A stretch of 64,000 bases of DNA from an uncultured Spiribacter sp. (GTDB lineage: Bacteria; Pseudomonadota; Gammaproteobacteria; Nitrococcales; Nitrococcaceae): positions 1 to 64,000 of the forward strand of contig CALGDM010000013.1 in NCBI GenBank assembly GCA_937884605.1. The letters run 5' to 3'. A model generated the notes under the pieces. The model was not told the origin of the DNA. It made no database searches and saw only the letters and a program-made list of their open reading frames with translations. Position numbers and translations under genes: made by a program. Positions 8,006 through 16,883 of this stretch are shown here, piece after piece; the stretch's first letter is position 1; every line of letters starts with the position of its first letter.

Positions 8006-9908
8006 CGTAATAAGCATTCTGGTGGCCCATGCAGATCCGGTCACGACCCCGATCTTTCGCAGCGTACAGGGCTTTATCGGCATTTTGCAGGAGGGCCTCC
8101 TGATCGCCGGCGTCACTGCTATGGGCGATACCGATGCTCACGCTCAGCCCGATTTCTGCCCCGTCCCACTGGACGGCGATGGCGTGGGTTGCGGTCTGCA
8201 GTCGCTGTCCGATTCGCGCCATCGTGGTCAGGTCAATCCCTGTGGTGATCACGAGGAATTCCTCGCCGCCGGTTCGGCATAGGATTTCGCCCTGACGGGT
8301 CATGCCTGACCACACGCTTGCCACCTCGCTGAGCATACGATCGCCCGCCGCGTGGCCGTGTTTGTCATTGATCCGTTTGAAGTGATCGATATCCAGCGCG
8401 ATGAGGCCGACGGCGGGTCCGCCGCGTGCCCACTTGCCCCAGGCGCGCTCGAGCTCGCTCATTGCAGCGCGTCGATTGGGGAGACCGGTGAGGGCATCGG
8501 TCATCGATAGCGTCTCGAATTTGCGACGGCTGATGACCAGCTGGTTTGCCGTCCGACGCAGATCGCGCCGGTCTGCAACCCACATGGCTCTCAGTGCAGC
8601 GAGTCGGTGCGCGGGGGCGAACCGGCTTGCAAGCGTACGCTCGTCAACGGATCGATCGATGCAGGCGTCGGTACCGGCGTCAAAAAGCCGCGCCTCGGCT
8701 GCCGCATCCAGACCATCGGCGACGAACATGATGTACGTGGTCTGCCCCCATTCCGTCGCGCGGATCAGCCGCAACAGACGTTCCGCGGAGCCCTCGATGT
8801 TTGAGTAATCGAGAACCAGCAGGTCAGGCTGGCGGTCCACCGCTGTTCGCAGCATCTGCTCGGGGTCGTCATGCTGACAGACCGAAAAACCCGCTGCGCG
8901 GGCCCCCGCGACCAACGGGCCCTCGGCCGCATCCTGCAGGATGAGCGCGGTTTTCTCGTCGTCGGCGGAGTCGCTATCGGCCCGCGCGATCGATGTTTCC
9001 GAACCGGTGGCGACCGGCTCATGAGCCGGCGTCTCAGGCAGGTTGAACAGCGGCGCCCACTGGCGCCACTCCGTCACGGCATCGGCGAAGCGGGCACTCA
9101 GGGTTTGCGGATCCATGTTGAGTGCGTCGGCCGCGAGCCCTTCGAGGACCTCGCGGTCCTGCGCGGATACCGGTTGATCACCGCTCATGATCCCGTCATT
9201 AGCGAGTTGAAAGGCGATATGGAACAAGGCGGCGATACGGAACGAACGGGCATCGACGGTGGCGTCGAGCTGCTCGGGCCTCTCGTGATGAGCGGCGGGC
9301 CGGGCGAGTGGCTCCGGCACGCCATAGTCGCGCATCATTTCGTAGGACAGGTCATTGTGATCAAAGCCGAAGCGCTCGCGCTCGCCAACGCTGATCGACC
9401 CCTCTTTTCGGGTGAGGACTTCCGCATATTCGTGGGGGTAGGCGGTCGCAAGGGCCAGACAGCCGATCCGGGCTAGCAACGCGCAGGCAAAGATGTCGTC
9501 CCGCGGTGCGGTACTGGACTCGCCAACCAGGTCGCGCGCAATCATCGCTGCCAGCAGCGAATGGGCTGAAAAGCCGCCATAGTCAAATGCCGTGCAGCGT
9601 TGCTGCCCGGGGCGGTCGACCAGCGAGAACGCGACGGCGACCTGCTTGACCGTATCGACTCCCACCCGCATGACCGCCTCTCGGATGGAGACAACCGGAC
9701 GCGCCGCTTCGCTTGCTGCGTTAGCCAGGCGCAGCAGACGACCACTGAGTGCGGGATCTGTCTCGACGAGCTGCGTCACCTCGTCGACAGAGGGGGCCGC
9801 ATTCTGCCAGAGCTCCATGATGGCCAGGGCCACGCCGTTGGGACTGGGCAGCTCGTCGGTGGCGTCTTTGAGGATGAGTTGGGATCGCTGCATCACTGGT
9901 GAGTCCAT
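7998..9908 (-). CDS. HDOD - pseudo-receiver - GGEEF signalling protein
   Basis: A 636-residue three-part protein. Residues about 10-210 are an HDOD domain (LPSPNGVALAIMELW, SIREAVMRVG). About 310-430 is a response-regulator-like receiver that keeps the Asp in LLVLDYSN but lacks the conserved Lys near its end (GTDACIDRSV). The C-terminus is a GGDEF domain with GGEEF at 547-551, an active-type signature. The RxxD position reads RQGE, so product inhibition may be lost. The start codon directly follows the stop of the PAS-GGDEF-EAL gene. The receiver may act as a protein-interaction module and not a phosphoacceptor. Confidence 0.88.
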   Translation of the reverse strand: MDSPVMQRSQLILKDATDELPSPNGVALAIMELWQNAAPSVDEVTQLVETDPALSGRLLRLANAASEAARPVVSIREAVMRVGVDTVKQVAVAFSLVDRPGQQRCTAFDYGGFSAHSLLAAMIARDLVGESSTAPRDDIFACALLARIGCLALATAYPHEYAEVLTRKEGSISVGERERFGFDHNDLSYEMMRDYGVPEPLARPAAHHERPEQLDATVDARSFRIAALFHIAFQLANDGIMSGDQPVSAQDREVLEGLAADALNMDPQTLSARFADAVTEWRQWAPLFNLPETPAHEPVATGSETSIARADSDSADDEKTALILQDAAEGPLVAGARAAGFSVCQHDDPEQMLRTAVDRQPDLLVLDYSNIEGSAERLLRLIRATEWGQTTYIMFVADGLDAAAEARLFDAGTDACIDRSVDERTLASRFAPAHRLAALRAMWVADRRDLRRTANQLVISRRKFETLSMTDALTGLPNRRAAMSELERAWGKWARGGPAVGLIALDIDHFKRINDKHGHAAGDRMLSEVASVWSGMTRQGEILCRTGGEEFLVITTGIDLTTMARIGQRLQTATHAIAVQWDGAEIGLSVSIGIAHSSDAGDQEALLQNADKALYAAKDRGRDRICMGHQNAYYDV

Positions 9909-12038
9909 TCAAGACACGGGGAATCGAGGTCCCGGTCCCAGCGGTTGCTGCCGGTCCGGGTCACGCGGGGTATGGGTGAGCGCGCTCAGCAGGGCGCGGA
10001 GCAGTTCATCGCGCTGTTGCATCAATGACTGCCAGCGCTCCGGTGACGGTTGGTGTGTCGCGTTGAGACAACGCAGCGCCTCATTGTGGATCGAACGGTG
10101 GAGGTCGCGGATACGGATGAGCGCGGATCGCCGCTCGCGATCGACGGGCGTCAGGGATGCCTCGGAGACTGGCTTGATGTTGGCATCCAGCCACTGCTGC
10201 AATGCTTGCTCCGCGCCCCATGCCGGCGGCACGGATTGATTCTGATAGAGGGCGTGCTCGACCTGACCGAGCCACTGCGAATAGGCGACAAGGGCGAACA
10301 CTGCGGGCATGTCGGCCGGTGTGACCGGCGCCATGGAGCGCCACTGCGCGGGGGGAGTCCATTGAGTCAGCCAGTCCACGAGGGCGGATGCTGGCATGGG
10401 CGGTGCAATGCCAAAACCCTGGGCGCGCTCGCAGCCAAGCGCGAGCAGCATTGTGCCGTGATCGAGCGTCTCGACGCCCTCGGCAATGGTCTGGCGAGCC
10501 AGTTTGCGGGCCAGGCTCTGGACACCATCGAGAATCGCCAGGTCATCGGGGTCATCGAGCATGTCACCGACAAACGTCCGATCAATCTTTAACTGCGGCG
10601 CGGGCAGATTCTTGAGGTAATTGAGGGTCGCGTAGCCGGTGCCGAAGTCATCCAGTGAGAATCCGATCCCCAGCCGCCGGCACGCGTCGATCACGGATCT
10701 GACTCGGGCGATATCGTCCAGGGCGCTGCTCTCGAGGACTTCCAGCTCGAGGTCGCCGGGTTGCAGGGTGGGATGCCGGGCCAGGCAGCGCTCGAGCTTA
10801 TCGATGAAGTCGGGTTGGGCGATCTGATAGCCATCGACATTAATGCTGACGGGCAGGGCATAGCCCTGCTCGCGCCACGCCACCACTTGCCGGGCGGCCG
10901 TCTCGAGCACCCAGTCACCGACTTCGACGCTTACTGGTGTGGCCTCGAGGGCGGGCAGGAAATCACCGGGCGGGAGCAGACCGTGGTCGGGATGCTGCCA
11001 GCGGATTAACGCCTCGGCGCCGATGACCCGGCCATCCGGTAGATGGACCTTGGGTTGGTAGTGCAGTGTGAATTCACGCCGGCCCAATGCTTGACGAACG
11101 GCGTCAATGGTCTCGTTCTGATCGCGCACCGCCGAGTCGTGGTCGGGGTCAAAGATCGCAATCCGGTTTTTGCCCGCCTGTTTGGCGGCGTACATGGCAT
11201 GGTCGGCCTGACGGATAAGCTGCTCCGCCTCGAGCGCCGCGGCCTGGGGGTAGAGCGCCAGCCCAATGCTGGCGGACGGTACGTTCGTCCGAGGCCGGCG
11301 AGCGGCTGAGCGCAGCGGCGCGCGATGGGCGCTGGCAATACGCCGCCGGGCCTCCTCGACATCGCGGACACCCTCGATGACAACGACAAACTCATCGCCG
11401 CCGACACGTGCCAGCATGTCGTCATCGCGCAGCGCGGTGGCAATGCGCCGGGCAATGCCGGCGAGGATCCGGTCACTCCGAGCAAAGCCATGGGTGTCAT
11501 TGACGGATTTGAAGTCATCGAGATCGATGTACGCGACGGCGAGCTGCTTGTCGGTCCCGTGATGACGATTCATGGCATGGCCGAGTGCTTCATTGAGCCG
11601 TAGCCGGTTTGGCAACCCCGTCAGCGGATCGTAGAGCGCGAGATGCTCGAGGCGCTGTTTGTCACGCGCCTGTTCGGTAATGTCAGTGACCGTCGTCGCT
11701 TTGTAGCGGCGTCCGTTGGGTAGAACGACGCGCGCGGCGGTGACCCAGACCTCACGCAGGGCGCCGTCCTTGCGAACGACCTGCCATTGCCCGGCGCTCT
11801 CGTTGCCACCCCGCAGGAAGGCATCGTGGATGCGCTCGGCGGCCGCCCGTCGATCAGCGGGCAAGACGACGGTGAAGGGCTTGCCGATCAGTTCGTCGGC
11901 GGTGTAGCCGTAGGTCTCGCAGTAGGCCTGATTAACCTTGACAAAGCGACGCTGCTCGTCGGTAACGCAGATACCGACGTCGGCGGAGTGATACACCGCC
12001 TCGAGTAGCGCGGATTCGTCCGATGCGTTCAGCCCCAT
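9909..12038 (-). CDS. PAS-GGDEF-EAL cyclic-di-GMP turnover protein
   Basis: A 709-residue protein: a PAS/PAC sensor (about 15-125), GGDEF (ARVGGDEFVVVIEG with upstream RDDD I-site) and a complete EAL domain (GAEALIRWQHP, DDFGTGYATL, LKIDRTFV, IAEGVET). Both synthesis and hydrolysis of cyclic-di-GMP are therefore possible. A helical C-terminal tail of about 130 residues has a YSQWLGQVEHAL...LHRSIHNEA pattern, reminiscent of a CZB domain that has lost some metal ligands; this is a weak call. The ORF extends to 12158, but the ATG at 12038 starts just before the PAS domain and avoids overlap with the TVP38 gene. A GGAGGAG run lies 19 bases ahead, an unusually long spacing. Confidence 0.88.
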   Translation of the reverse strand: MGLNASDESALLEAVYHSADVGICVTDEQRRFVKVNQAYCETYGYTADELIGKPFTVVLPADRRAAAERIHDAFLRGGNESAGQWQVVRKDGALREVWVTAARVVLPNGRRYKATTVTDITEQARDKQRLEHLALYDPLTGLPNRLRLNEALGHAMNRHHGTDKQLAVAYIDLDDFKSVNDTHGFARSDRILAGIARRIATALRDDDMLARVGGDEFVVVIEGVRDVEEARRRIASAHRAPLRSAARRPRTNVPSASIGLALYPQAAALEAEQLIRQADHAMYAAKQAGKNRIAIFDPDHDSAVRDQNETIDAVRQALGRREFTLHYQPKVHLPDGRVIGAEALIRWQHPDHGLLPPGDFLPALEATPVSVEVGDWVLETAARQVVAWREQGYALPVSINVDGYQIAQPDFIDKLERCLARHPTLQPGDLELEVLESSALDDIARVRSVIDACRRLGIGFSLDDFGTGYATLNYLKNLPAPQLKIDRTFVGDMLDDPDDLAILDGVQSLARKLARQTIAEGVETLDHGTMLLALGCERAQGFGIAPPMPASALVDWLTQWTPPAQWRSMAPVTPADMPAVFALVAYSQWLGQVEHALYQNQSVPPAWGAEQALQQWLDANIKPVSEASLTPVDRERRSALIRIRDLHRSIHNEALRCLNATHQPSPERWQSLMQQRDELLRALLSALTHTPRDPDRQQPLGPGPRFPVS

Positions 12039-12123
12039 AAGCGTACTTGGCCAGTCTCTCCTCCCGCGTCGACCCGCGCGGCTGTGTCGATGATATCGGA
12101 TTCGAGCAGCATTGAAATCTCTA

Positions 12124-12801
12124 TCAGTGCGAATCCCCCGGGGGTCGATCATCAACATCCGGCAGACCGCCGCGCAGGCTGCGTATCAGGCGCGGCAGAA
12201 AGGCCAGACTCGCGACCAGCGCCACCGCGATCAATAGCGCCTGCACGACATTCCCCCCACCCGTCAGCGCCTGGCGGCCGGCATGCCCGATCCACACATA
12301 GGCCAGCGCGCCCGGTGCCATCGCAACCATCGAGGTCAGCACGTAGACGCGCAAGCCGATGCGCGTCAGTCCGAGCATGTAGTTGAGCAGATTGAAGGGG
12401 ACCAGCGGAACCAGCCGCATCAGCGCGACAAAGCGCCAGCCCTCGCGATCGATACCGGCCTGGAGGCGATTCAGCCGGGCGCCGCTGCGCCGCTCGACGG
12501 CAGGGCCCAGGCCATGCCGGGCGGCGACGAAGGCAAGCGTCGCGCCGGCGGTGGCACCGATCAGGCTGTAGAAAGTGCCCCAGACCGGCCCGAACAACGC
12601 GCCGCCACTAATGGTGAAGACCAGGCCGGGCAAAAACGCCACCGTCCCGAGGGCATAGGCCGCGACAAAGCCCAGTCCTGCCCATGGCCCAAGCCCGCTG
12701 AGCCAGGCCGCGATGGCCTCGCGGCTGATCTGGTCACGGATCGTGATACCGACGATGATGATTGCGATGACCGTACCGACCAGCAGCCAGCGCCGGGTCA
12801 T
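12124..12801 (-). CDS. TVP38/TMEM64 family membrane protein
   Basis: A 225-residue inner-membrane protein of the TVP38/TMEM64 (DedA-like, SNARE-associated) family. It has an N-terminal membrane anchor, the signature FLPGLVFTISGGALFGPVWGTFYSLIGATAGATLAFV, then LMRLVPLVPFNLLNYMLGLT and two further membrane segments. The start at 12801 overlaps the upstream stop as ATGA; a longer version from 12822 (seven more residues) is possible. The family is often encoded next to flavin disulfide oxidoreductases, as here. The proteins are candidates for lipid or small-molecule movement, with no settled substrate. Confidence 0.9.
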   Translation of the reverse strand: MTRRWLLVGTVIAIIIVGITIRDQISREAIAAWLSGLGPWAGLGFVAAYALGTVAFLPGLVFTISGGALFGPVWGTFYSLIGATAGATLAFVAARHGLGPAVERRSGARLNRLQAGIDREGWRFVALMRLVPLVPFNLLNYMLGLTRIGLRVYVLTSMVAMAPGALAYVWIGHAGRQALTGGGNVVQALLIAVALVASLAFLPRLIRSLRGGLPDVDDRPPGDSH

Positions 12802-14225
12802 GGCAACACTCGGTGGAGCCATCGAACCGCGCGCCGCGTGCGCGGCGAGAACAGGGATGGGGCATAGTAGGCGCCTGCCGCGCGTTTGATGATCTGCGCC
12901 AGGGTCGGATAGGCGTGCACCATCCCGGCGATGCGCCGAAGCGGCACCTTCTCGGCAATGGCCAGGCCCAGTTCGTGGATGATCTCACCGGCATGGGGCG
13001 CCAGCAGGCTGGCACCGATGATCCGGCCCCGGTGGATCAGCAACTGCAGTTCGCCGGTGGATTCGCCATCGGCGATGGCGCGATCCACATCCGCCAGGTC
13101 AAAGCCGACCCTGTCGTATCGCAAGCCGGCATCATCCGCCGTGGCCTGAGTCATCCCGACGTGGGCGAGCGCCGGGTCGGTGTAGGTCACCCAAGGGGTG
13201 GCGCTGTAGTCGACTTTTCGTGGCAGGCGAAAAATGGCGTTGCTGATGATGATCCCGGCCTGGTACTCGGCCATGTGGGTAAATGGCAGTGGACCGGCGC
13301 AGTCGCCAATGGCGTAGATATGCCGCTGGCGGGTTCGCAGGCGCCGATCCACGGCGAGGGTGCCATCGGCGTTGATGGCGAGCCCCGCCGCCTGGGGATT
13401 GATGGACTGGGTATTGGCCCGCCGACCGGTGGCGACGAGCACGCGATCAAAGCCGATGGTCTCGGGCCCGGCGCCGGCCTCCAGGTCGAGCAGCGCACCG
13501 TCGTGATCCTGCTGCGCCCGGGTCACCGTGGTGTTCAAACGCAGGTCGATCCCCTCGTCGCGCAGGTGCTCGCCCAGCGTGTGCGCAAGGGCGGGCTCGT
13601 CGCGGGGCAATATCCGGGGGCCGGTCTCGATCAACGTCACATGGCTGCCGAGTCGGGCAAACGCCTGGGCCAGTTCCGTGCCGATGGGCCCACCCCCGAT
13701 CACCGCCAGGCGATCGGGCAGGTCGCGTTCGTCAAAAACGCTTTGGTGGGTCAGATAGGGGATTGTTTCCAACCCGGGAATGGCGGGAATGACAGGGCTT
13801 GAGCCGGTGGCAATCACAAACCGCCGGCCGCGGACTGCCTGGCCCTTGACCAAAACGGTCTCGCGATCACGAAAAGCCGCCTCGCCAAACCGCACATCGA
13901 CGCCGTAGCCGCGAAAACGCGCCGGGTCGTCATGCTGCTGAATCTGGGCAATGACGGCGCGAACCCGATCCATGACGGCACCCAGATCAGTGGCCGGCGC
14001 TGCCGCGTCAATCCCAAACGCCGGTGCCTGCCGCACGGCCTGAGCGACGGCGGCGCTACGGATCAGGGCCTTGCTGGGGACACAGCCCGAGTGCAGGCAG
14101 TCACCGCCCAGTGCCGATTCGCGCTCGATAAGCACGACATCCAGGCCGAGTTGCCCGGCGACGCTGGCAGTGATCAACCCGCCGACACCTCCGCCGATGA
14201 TGACCAGATCGTGGGCGTTGCGCAT
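12798..14225 (-). CDS. FAD-dependent pyridine nucleotide-disulfide oxidoreductase (mercuric reductase / Lpd-like)
   Basis: A 475-residue class I flavin disulfide reductase. It has an N-terminal FAD motif (VIIGGGVGGLITAS), the redox pair in GGDCLHSGCVPSKAL, an NAD(P)-binding motif (VIGGGPIGTELAQAFARLG), a second FAD motif (IYAIGDCAG) and a dimerisation domain ending with HAYPTLAQIIKRAA. The N-terminal heavy-metal domain and C-terminal Cys pair of true mercuric reductase are absent, and there is no 2-oxo-acid dehydrogenase operon, so the electron acceptor is unknown. It is translationally coupled to the TVP38 gene; that pairing recurs in bacteria and suggests a shared membrane redox task. Confidence 0.9.
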   Translation of the reverse strand: MRNAHDLVIIGGGVGGLITASVAGQLGLDVVLIERESALGGDCLHSGCVPSKALIRSAAVAQAVRQAPAFGIDAAAPATDLGAVMDRVRAVIAQIQQHDDPARFRGYGVDVRFGEAAFRDRETVLVKGQAVRGRRFVIATGSSPVIPAIPGLETIPYLTHQSVFDERDLPDRLAVIGGGPIGTELAQAFARLGSHVTLIETGPRILPRDEPALAHTLGEHLRDEGIDLRLNTTVTRAQQDHDGALLDLEAGAGPETIGFDRVLVATGRRANTQSINPQAAGLAINADGTLAVDRRLRTRQRHIYAIGDCAGPLPFTHMAEYQAGIIISNAIFRLPRKVDYSATPWVTYTDPALAHVGMTQATADDAGLRYDRVGFDLADVDRAIADGESTGELQLLIHRGRIIGASLLAPHAGEIIHELGLAIAEKVPLRRIAGMVHAYPTLAQIIKRAAGAYYAPSLFSPRTRRAVRWLHRVLP

Positions 14226-14228
14226 GAT

Positions 14229-14879
14229 TCATGACTCCGGGAGTAGTCGTAGGGTGCCGTATAGGGCTTCGGCGCGATCACCGGTGTTGTCACAGTCGGT
14301 CATCAGCGCCAGCCCATCAATACGGTCAATGGCACGGTCATGCAAACGGGCGAAGTCCTCGCGCAGATTGCGGCGGTGGACACGCCAGCCATCGTTGCCG
14401 GTGCTGGCACCGTCCAGAGAGTCGACAACCACCATCCGGGCCTGACTGGCGAAGGCGTTGGGCCATTGCTCGCCCGGCTGGGCGCGGGTACTGGTGACGT
14501 AGTTGATCGCGCGTGTCCGCCAGCGCAGGATCGGATGTTCGTCGACGGCGTAGAGCCTGGCGGCATAGTCGTCACCGGACTGGCGGCGCGGGTCGCCGGT
14601 TGCCACCGGATCCAGCACGCGCCAGCGCCACTCGATGATGGGGGTTTTGTCCAGATCGATCGCCTCCGGATAGACAAGCCCCGAGGCGGTGCCGTCCTCG
14701 CAGACCGCCCGCACTGCGGTGCCCTCGGCCGTTGAAGCGAGTGCATAGTCGGTTTCACCGGCAAAGGCATGGGGCTGCCAGTCGATGATCCGCTCAGGCG
14801 GCAGGCGCACTTCTGCCGTTGGCGCTTGCGCCATCACAGCGCCCATTGCCAGCACAACGATGCCGATCCCGCGGATCAT
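14229..14879 (-). CDS. DUF3047 domain protein, secreted
   Basis: A 216-residue protein with a short signal peptide ([19 protein letters not shown]) and a DUF3047 body. Typical features are [22 protein letters not shown], a central Asn-Tyr-Val (AINYVTS) and an aromatic [15 protein letters not shown] near the end, with a terminal [18 protein letters not shown]. The function is unknown. It is probably periplasmic. The start overlaps the stop of the upstream cyclic-di-GMP gene by ATGA, and its stop lies three bases before the oxidoreductase start. Confidence 0.8.
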   Translation of the reverse strand: MIRGIGIVVLAMGAVMAQAPTAEVRLPPERIIDWQPHAFAGETDYALASTAEGTAVRAVCEDGTASGLVYPEAIDLDKTPIIEWRWRVLDPVATGDPRRQSGDDYAARLYAVDEHPILRWRTRAINYVTSTRAQPGEQWPNAFASQARMVVVDSLDGASTGNDGWRVHRRNLREDFARLHDRAIDRIDGLALMTDCDNTGDRAEALYGTLRLLPES

Positions 14880-16762
14880 TGCGCCTCGGCGGGTTTGTCC
14901 AGCCAGTCGGTCTCGAAGGCGGCCGCATTCATCGGCCGGGCGAGTAGAAATCCCTGCGCCACCTCGCAGTGGCGATCCCGCAGCCAGTCGAATTGCGATT
15001 GGGTCTCGACGCCCTCGGCGACCACCGTGAGCTCGAGTTGCCGCGCAAGCTCCAGGGTGGCGCGCAGGATGGCGCGAGCCTTGCCCTCATCGGTGTCGAT
15101 GGAGCGGATGAAACTCTGATCAATCTTGAGCGCATTGAGCGGCAGCTTCTGGACATAGCGCAGCGATGAGTGGCCCGTGCCAAAGTCGTCCAGGGCCAGC
15201 GACACGCCGGCGGCGTGGAAAATCTGTAGATTACTCAGGCCGGTTTCCGAGTCCTCGAGGGCCTCGGATTCGGTGATTTCTACAGTCAGCATGGCCGGAT
15301 CGGCATTATGCGCCGCGAGCCGATCGAGGATCTCCCGGGCGGTCCCCTCCATCATCAGGCTGAGCACCGAGAGGTTGACCGAGAGCTTGAAGTCATGGCC
15401 CCGGCGCTGCCAGGCGGCGAGCTGGGCCGACGCCTGATCAAACACCCACCCGTCAAGCTTGCGCACCAGTCCGGCGGCCTCGGCCACGGGAACAAATTCA
15501 CCCGGGCTGATGCTGCCGAGTTCCGGATGCTCCCAGCGCAACAGCACTTCGGCGCCACAGAGTTGGCCATCGCGGAGGTGGCATTGCGGCTGATAGGCAA
15601 GCCAAAGGCCTTCGGGCGCGTCGAGTTCGCGTTGCAGGGCCTGGGTCAGACCGGCACGGCGATCAAACACCTCGCGCATCTGCGCGTCAAAACTGATCGC
15701 CTGGTTGCGGCCCTGACGCTTGGCGGACTCCATTGCAATTTCGGCGTTTTGTATCAGCTCTCTCGGTGTCATGCCGTCGCCGGGCGCCCACACCACCCCC
15801 GCGCTCATCGTGGTCAGCACCGCATAGGAATCGACGCCGTGGGGCTGCTTGGCCGCCTGGAGCAATTCGTCCGCCCGGGTCATGACATCGGTCTGGCCGC
15901 TTGGCGGCAGTACAATCACGAATTCATCGCCCGCCACACGGGCCATCACTTCCGTCGGCTTTTTGGCCGATGACAGGCGCTGCGCCAGCGAACGCAGCAC
16001 CGCATCGCCGGCGGCATAGCCGAGGGTGCCATTGATGTTCTTCAGGTTATCGATATCCATTGAAATGAGCGCAAACGACTCGCCACTCTTCTCGGCCGCC
16101 GCCAGACGCGACTCGACGGCCTCGGTCAGGCTGAGCCGACTGCCGATGCCAGTCAGCGTATCGGTCCGGGAAAGGCGCGCGAGGCGTTCCTTCTTTTGCA
16201 CGGATTCGTCAATACCCGCTTCCATCCAGCGCGCCAGCGAAGCGCCCACGAGGTTGACCAGCACCAACGCCGGAGCGGCCGCGAGCCCACCAGCGAGCGC
16301 GCCAGCCGGAAAGAAGAATATCGTCACCAGCGCCAGCGACAGGAACAGCCCGAACCCGATATAGGTCCAGGGCGCGCGCAGCGTGAATCGCGCCTCGACT
16401 AAGCGCCAGGTCAGCCCGACCAGCGTGGCGATTGTCAGCGTTGCCACCCCCACCGCAGCGCCGGGGCCGCCGATGATGATCCGCGCCGGCACCGTCACGA
16501 TCAACGCTGCGCCCGCGCCACGCCAGCCGCCCAGCAATCCGGCAAAGCCCATGAGCAGGATACGGGCATCGATCAATACGCCGGGCTGGATTTCCACCGG
16601 CTGGAGCATCAACAGGACGGTTCCCAGGCCCAGCATGGCGCCCAGCACGAGCGTCTGCATGGGCATGCTGGCGAACCGGCTGCGGAGATGGTGGTAGTGG
16701 ATCAGCACCACCGCTGCAAAAGTCACCAGCCCCAGCAGGGCGGCCGGCAGTGCGGCTAGCAC
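14876..16762 (-). CDS. Membrane 5TM-type AGDEF-EVL cyclic-di-GMP protein
   Basis: A 628-residue inner-membrane protein. The N-terminal 180 residues contain five or six membrane segments of the 5TMR-LYT type ([26 protein letters not shown]), followed by GGDEF and EAL domains. The signature residues are variant: AGDEF in place of GGDEF, no RxxD site, and EVL in place of [19 protein letters not shown] and VVAEGVE are intact, so phosphodiesterase activity is likely; cyclase activity is uncertain. The listed start is a GTG; the frame stays open and protein-like upstream to about 16849, so the true N-terminus may be longer. It is probably the first gene of the signalling run. Confidence 0.85.
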   Translation of the reverse strand: MLAALPAALLGLVTFAAVVLIHYHHLRSRFASMPMQTLVLGAMLGLGTVLLMLQPVEIQPGVLIDARILLMGFAGLLGGWRGAGAALIVTVPARIIIGGPGAAVGVATLTIATLVGLTWRLVEARFTLRAPWTYIGFGLFLSLALVTIFFFPAGALAGGLAAAPALVLVNLVGASLARWMEAGIDESVQKKERLARLSRTDTLTGIGSRLSLTEAVESRLAAAEKSGESFALISMDIDNLKNINGTLGYAAGDAVLRSLAQRLSSAKKPTEVMARVAGDEFVIVLPPSGQTDVMTRADELLQAAKQPHGVDSYAVLTTMSAGVVWAPGDGMTPRELIQNAEIAMESAKRQGRNQAISFDAQMREVFDRRAGLTQALQRELDAPEGLWLAYQPQCHLRDGQLCGAEVLLRWEHPELGSISPGEFVPVAEAAGLVRKLDGWVFDQASAQLAAWQRRGHDFKLSVNLSVLSLMMEGTAREILDRLAAHNADPAMLTVEITESEALEDSETGLSNLQIFHAAGVSLALDDFGTGHSSLRYVQKLPLNALKIDQSFIRSIDTDEGKARAILRATLELARQLELTVVAEGVETQSQFDWLRDRHCEVAQGFLLARPMNAAAFETDWLDKPAEAQ

Positions 16763-16883
16763 TATGGCGTGACTCGGGTGGGAATGACCGGATCTGTCCG
16801 CGTCGCGGGCAATGCTTTCATGAATCTGCCTCTGCTGCTCGTCGGTCAGTGTAACGTCCGAGTCGGCCGATCGTTGAGACCGA

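Noticed and set aside
12798-14225. Mercury resistance (merA)
   Set aside because: The N-terminal metal-binding domain and C-terminal Cys pair of MerA are missing and no mer genes are nearby.
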